From Sinanaerobacter sp. ZZT-01 (lineage in GTDB: Bacteria > Bacillota > Clostridia > Peptostreptococcales > Anaerovoracaceae): a stretch of DNA of 64,000 nucleotides. The stretch covers positions 2,790,001 through 2,854,000 of the forward strand of contig NZ_CP141728.1 of assembly GCF_035621135.1 (NCBI RefSeq), given 5' to 3'. Under the pieces are notes generated by a model. That model had not been told where the DNA came from. It made no database searches and saw only the letters and a program-made list of their open reading frames with translations. Below are positions 60,557 to 64,000 of this stretch, piece by piece. A program made the translations under genes and the position numbers. Positions within the stretch are counted from its first letter, which is position 1, and every line of letters begins with the position of its first letter.

Positions 60557-63178
60557 ATGGAAAAAATAGGTTTAAATGAACTCAGAAAGAAATTTCAAGA
60601 TTTTTACGAAACAAAGGGACATTACGTAAAAAAGAGCTTTCCTTTGGTTCCAGATAAAGACAAAAGTTTGTTACTGATCAACTCTGGCATGGCACCGTTA
60701 AAACGGTATTTTGCTGGCATAGACACACCACCGAGTAAACGAATGACTACTTGTCAGAAATGTATTCGAACTGGAGATATCGAAAATGTAGGGATTACAT
60801 CACGTCACGGCACATTTTTTGAGATGCTTGGGAGCTTTTCATTTGGAGATTATTTCAAAGAACAGTCAATTCGCTGGGGATGGGAGTTTATTACACAGGA
60901 ACTACAACTGCCGGAAGAACGTGTTTGGGCGACCATTTACGAAGAAGATGAAGAAGCACGAAATATTTGGAAAAACATTATAGGAATGCCGGAAGAGCGA
61001 ATTGTACCTTTGGGAAAAGAGGACAATTTTTGGGAAATTGGAACAGGTCCATGTGGCCCATGCTCGGAGATTTATTTTGACCGTGGAGAAGAATATGGAT
61101 GCGGAAAAGAGGATTGTAAGCCAGGGTGTGACTGCGATCGCTATATTGAATTTTGGAATCATGTATTTACACAGTTTAACAGAGAAGAAGATGGCAGCTA
61201 TTCAAACCTTGCAAATCCCAATATAGATACCGGAATGGGTTTGGAGCGTTTAGCTTGCATCATGCAGGGCGTCGATTCGATCTTTGACATAGACACCATA
61301 CGAATTATACTGGATGAGGTAGTTCGAATCAGCGGTGTTGCTTATCATAATGGCGAGGCTAAGACGGATGTTTCCATTCGGATTATTACCGACCACATTC
61401 GGTCTGTTACCTTTATGGTTGGCGATGGGATTCTGCCAAGCAATGAAGGACGAGGCTATGTACTTCGCAGGCTTCTTCGCAGAGCGGCAAGACATGGAAA
61501 GCTTTTGGGATTAGAGGGCCCTTTTTTAGCGGATTTGTCTCAAAAGGTAATGGAAGCATCTGGATGTGCATATCCGGAGCTTGAGGAAAAGAAGGAATAT
61601 ATCCAGCGAGTTATATCTGTAGAAGAAGAAAAATTCAGCACGACGATTGATCAGGGAAATCAAATTTTGAATGACTATATTCACGATGCGAAACAGAAGA
61701 GCGGAACATGCCTCTCTGGGGAACAAGCATTCAAATTATATGATACGTATGGATTTCCACTTGAATTGACGCAGGAAATTGCAGCAGAAGCTGATTTACA
61801 AGTGGACCTGGATGGTTTTAATCAACATATGCAACATCAAAGGGAAATGGCAAGAGCTGCGAGAAAATCGGAAACAGATGCGGGATGGGCAGACGATTCT
61901 TCTTTATATGTCGATTTACCGGACACTGAATTTATCGGATATACAACACTTTATGCAAAAGCGAAAATAGTAGGTATTTTTTCTGGAAAAACTTCACTTA
62001 ACGTATTGAGGGAAGGAGAAGAAGGACATCTCGTATTTGATTGTTCTCCATTTTACGCAGAAAGCGGAGGACAGGCCAGTGATAAGGGTAGTGCAGAAAG
62101 TGCGGCATGTCATGCTGAGATCTTAGGCGTGAGCCGAGTTAAAAATGTTTTTTTACACAAGACACTGGTGAAAAGCGGAGAGATTTGTGTAGGAGAGACT
62201 CTTGATGTATCCGTAGAAGTTGAGAATCGAAACAAGACTACATGTAATCATACGGCGACACATCTATTGCAAAAAGCATTGAAGAACACTTTAGGAGATC
62301 ACATTCAGCAGAAAGGTTCCAGCGTCAGCGCAGAAGGGCTCCGCTTTGATTTTACTCATTTTGAAGCGATAACAAAAGAGACTCTTGAAAAAATTGAAGA
62401 AGAAATCAATAAAAAAATCATTGAATTTATACCAGTTAAATGTGAAGAAATGCCAATTAAAGAAGCAGAAAAACTAGGTGCGATGGCGTTGTTTGGAGAA
62501 AAATACGGTGAAAGAGTGCGTGTAGTCTCCGTAGGAGATTACAGTATTGAATTTTGTGGTGGAACACATGTCTCCAATTCCGGTCAAATCGGTGCCTTCA
62601 AAATTCTTTCTGAGTCTGGTGTTGCTTCTGGTGTTCGTCGGATTGAAGCTATTACAGGAACTGGGCTTTATTCAAAATTAACGGAAGACGAAGGGTTAAT
62701 CACTATTGCTTCTGAAAAATTGAAAGCAAATCCTTCTAATTTAATCTCTCGTATCCAAACTTTAAACGAAGAGCTTAAGACATATAAAAAAGAACTCGAG
62801 CAAATAAAAATGCAGGCGATGGGTTCCGAGCTGGAAGATATGATAGCAAATGCAAAAATAGTGAATGGAATTCGCTTGATTACCAAACGATTTGAAGATT
62901 GTGATATCAATGATTTAAGAAAACTGTCAGATGAAATAAAGGATAAGGAAAAAGGAATCATTGTATTGTTTGCAACGGTAAATGGAAGCAAGGTAACCTT
63001 TATGGTTTCAGTTGCTGATGATCTATTGGACCGTGGCTATCATGCAGGAAATATTATAAAGAAAATTGCGGCAGCAGCTGGAGGCGGTGGCGGCGGTAAG
63101 GCAGACATGGCTCAAGCCGGAGCAAAAGATCCTTCCAAGATTGAGGAAGCCTTTTCTTTGGCAGAAACATTGTTATAG
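60557..63178 (+). CDS. alaS: Alanyl-tRNA synthetase
   Basis: The 873-residue enzyme has the class II core (LRKKFQDFYETKGHYVKKSFPL, GMAPLKRYFAG, TCQKCIRTGDIENVG), the editing domain with HTATHLL and CGGTHV, and the C-Ala domain ending in AAAGGGGGGKADMAQAG. GGAGG lies seven bases before the ATG at 60557; an upstream ATG at 60518 overlaps the leader terminator. T-box controlled. Confidence 0.98.
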   Translation: MEKIGLNELRKKFQDFYETKGHYVKKSFPLVPDKDKSLLLINSGMAPLKRYFAGIDTPPSKRMTTCQKCIRTGDIENVGITSRHGTFFEMLGSFSFGDYFKEQSIRWGWEFITQELQLPEERVWATIYEEDEEARNIWKNIIGMPEERIVPLGKEDNFWEIGTGPCGPCSEIYFDRGEEYGCGKEDCKPGCDCDRYIEFWNHVFTQFNREEDGSYSNLANPNIDTGMGLERLACIMQGVDSIFDIDTIRIILDEVVRISGVAYHNGEAKTDVSIRIITDHIRSVTFMVGDGILPSNEGRGYVLRRLLRRAARHGKLLGLEGPFLADLSQKVMEASGCAYPELEEKKEYIQRVISVEEEKFSTTIDQGNQILNDYIHDAKQKSGTCLSGEQAFKLYDTYGFPLELTQEIAAEADLQVDLDGFNQHMQHQREMARAARKSETDAGWADDSSLYVDLPDTEFIGYTTLYAKAKIVGIFSGKTSLNVLREGEEGHLVFDCSPFYAESGGQASDKGSAESAACHAEILGVSRVKNVFLHKTLVKSGEICVGETLDVSVEVENRNKTTCNHTATHLLQKALKNTLGDHIQQKGSSVSAEGLRFDFTHFEAITKETLEKIEEEINKKIIEFIPVKCEEMPIKEAEKLGAMALFGEKYGERVRVVSVGDYSIEFCGGTHVSNSGQIGAFKILSESGVASGVRRIEAITGTGLYSKLTEDEGLITIASEKLKANPSNLISRIQTLNEELKTYKKELEQIKMQAMGSELEDMIANAKIVNGIRLITKRFEDCDINDLRKLSDEIKDKEKGIIVLFATVNGSKVTFMVSVADDLLDRGYHAGNIIKKIAAAAGGGGGGKADMAQAGAKDPSKIEEAFSLAETLL

Positions 63179-63268
63179 AATATTACAACAATATTAAGAA
63201 TCGAAAAACACCTTGTTTCTGTTTTTTATTTTGCTTATAATGAACTCAATAGGAAAGAAGGTGAAAGA

Positions 63269-63517
63269 ATGGACAGGAATACCATACTGTTTAATAGCCC
63301 AGATAAAGGCGAACAACAAACAACCGAAGAAATCCTGAGAACGGTTTATAATGCGTTAGAAGAAAAAGGGTATAATGCAATCGATCAGATGGTAGGCTAC
63401 ATTCTATCGGGAGATCCTTCCTACATTACCGGTCACAACAATGCAAGAAATCGTATTCGGCATATTGAAAGAGATGATTTGGTTGAGGAATTGTTGAGAA
63501 ATTTTTTAAAAAAATAA
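63269..63517 (+). CDS. ireB: IreB family regulatory phosphoprotein (UPF0297)
   Basis: The 82-residue protein reads [20 protein letters not shown] and [20 protein letters not shown], the IreB/YrzL signature. In Enterococcus IreB is phosphorylated by the IreK kinase and affects cephalosporin resistance. AAGAAGG precedes the ATG. The alaS-ireB-ruvX order is conserved in Firmicutes. Confidence 0.95.
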   Translation: MDRNTILFNSPDKGEQQTTEEILRTVYNALEEKGYNAIDQMVGYILSGDPSYITGHNNARNRIRHIERDDLVEELLRNFLKK

Positions 63518-63522
63518 AAAGT

Positions 63523-63553
63523 TAAAGCGGACATTCTTGTCCGCTCCTTTTTA
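63523..63553 (+). terminator. Terminator after ireB
   Basis: AGCGGACA / TGTCCGCT with a four-base loop, then CC and five T. Confidence 0.75.
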
Positions 63554-63554
63554 T

Positions 63555-63594
63555 AACATAGGAAATATCGTTATAGAATGCTATTTCCTATGTT
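63555..63594. repeat. Perfect inverted repeat after ireB
   Basis: AACATAGGAAATA (63555-63567) and TATTTCCTATGTT (63582-63594) are 13-base complements around a 14-base loop. No T tract follows. The left arm and the start of the loop resemble a stretch at 28081 (CATAGGAAAT then GTTATA), so it may be a dispersed element. Confidence 0.5.
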
Positions 63595-63724
63595 TCAAAA
63601 ATGCACCTTGACCTGACATTAAAATTACAAAATAAAGCAGTATTTAAGATTTGGTACTTTCATGTGTTTTCAAAAAAGCATTTGAATTGATTGACTGTAC
63701 CTGATTATAGAACTCAGCCAATTT

Positions 63725-63767
63725 GTGTAAATTGAAATTTTTATTTCATTCATTTACACTTTTTTTA
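63725..63767 (+). terminator. Terminator-like hairpin before ruvX
   Basis: GTGTAAAT / ATTTACAC with an inner TGAAAT / ATTTCA pairing is followed by eight T. It lies 200 bases after ireB with no gene between, so it may end a short untranslated RNA or act as an attenuator for ruvX. Confidence 0.6.
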
Positions 63768-63862
63768 TCTAGTAGTGGAAATGAGGTGGAAGACTTTTAG
63801 AGGAGTGACAGGGCGGCTTTTTTAATCAAGATGAATGAAAAGAGGGGATGGAGGAAATAGTT

Positions 63863-64000
63863 TTGAAATGTATAGCACTGGATGTAGGAGACAAAACCAT
63901 TGGTGTTGCGGTAAGTGACAGCTTGCTTTTAACCGCACAGGGATTAATGACCATTGAACGAGTAGGCATTCGAAAGGATGCAGATAAGGTAATACAGCTG
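63863..64000 (+). CDS. ruvX: RuvX/YqgF Holliday junction resolvase, 5' part
   Basis: The first 46 codons read KCIALDVGDKTIGVAVSDSL, the YqgF/RuvX opening with the metal-binding Asp, and run off the end of the window. The start is TTG at 63863 with GGAGG eight bases upstream. The placement after ireB is conserved. Confidence 0.93.
   Translation, partial: MKCIALDVGDKTIGVAVSDSLLLTAQGLMTIERVGIRKDADKVIQL

Noticed and set aside
63598-63687. 29-codon ORF after the inverted repeat near ireB
   Set aside because: No ribosome binding site and no recognisable composition; likely chance.

Overview
The window looks like chromosomal DNA of a low-GC, endospore-forming anaerobic clostridial Firmicute. The evidence is a large sporulation set (spo0A, spoIVB with a BofC-like partner, spoIVFA/spoIVFB, ylbJ, an alpha/beta SASP, an FtsK/SpoIIIE translocase), AT-rich intergenic DNA, strong AGGAGG-type ribosome binding sites with several TTG and GTG starts, a CIRCE/HrcA operator, a Bacillus-type SOS box before recA and a T-box before alaS. 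Together with many radical SAM enzymes, acetate kinase and DUF362 ferredoxin-like proteins this suggests an obligate anaerobe, perhaps of the Anaerovoracaceae/Peptostreptococcales side of Clostridia. That family-level placement is inference only.

Layout. 1-190 is the tail of an rRNA operon (5S 3' end) followed by two terminators and a degenerate copy of the 5S tail. 231-18860 is a mixed, partly accessory region: a homocysteine methyltransferase, two unrecognised proteins, a pair of radical SAM enzymes, a KOW/Tudor-like protein, a decayed ECF sigma locus, a YgjP-type metalloprotein, HrcA-controlled Hsp20, DUF4397, YcxB-like and DUF362 proteins, Gph, YlmH, a GNAT acetyltransferase, a two-component system and three small membrane proteins. 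18915-28077 is housekeeping: rpmB, yloU, recG, SASP, rsmD-coaD, ylbJ-tmcAL, ackA, rpmF. 28187-30100 is the minus-strand lysine/diaminopimelate pair asd-dapA. 30406-39902 is the ftsK-rimO-pgsA-cinA-recA run followed by rplU-rpmA-obgE.

40187-46302 holds one very large secreted S8 protease (1921 aa, SLH-anchored) with a long leader containing a palindrome, a possible 20-codon ORF and a hairpin. It converges on an XRE/S24-like regulator. 47328-52036 is an HD protein, spoIVFA-spoIVFB and the two-gene radical SAM/DUF2344 unit that in other clostridia is one locus. 52051-55531 is comEA, a BofC-like gene, spoIVB and spo0A. 55632-59254 leads to the Fe-S/tRNA thiolation set iscS-iscU-mnmA. 59293-64000 holds a class II aldolase, a small protein, T-box-alaS, ireB and the start of ruvX.

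How the genes work together. Several genes cooperate in the sporulation pathway: Spo0A is the master switch; SpoIVB (forespore), probably checked by the BofC-like protein, signals to the SpoIVFA/SpoIVFB complex that processes pro-sigma-K; SpoIIIE-type FtsK moves DNA; SASP coats it. IscS, IscU and MnmA supply sulfur for tRNA 2-thiouridine. The most notable departures from textbook Firmicute order are: no prp gene between rplU and rpmA, together with an L27 lacking the cleavable N-terminal extension; an L21 with a C-terminal SAP/HeH-like extension; no fakA between yloU and recG; and no pta beside ackA or DUF177 gene before rpmF. I saw no CRISPR array, complete insertion sequence, prophage or tRNA gene.
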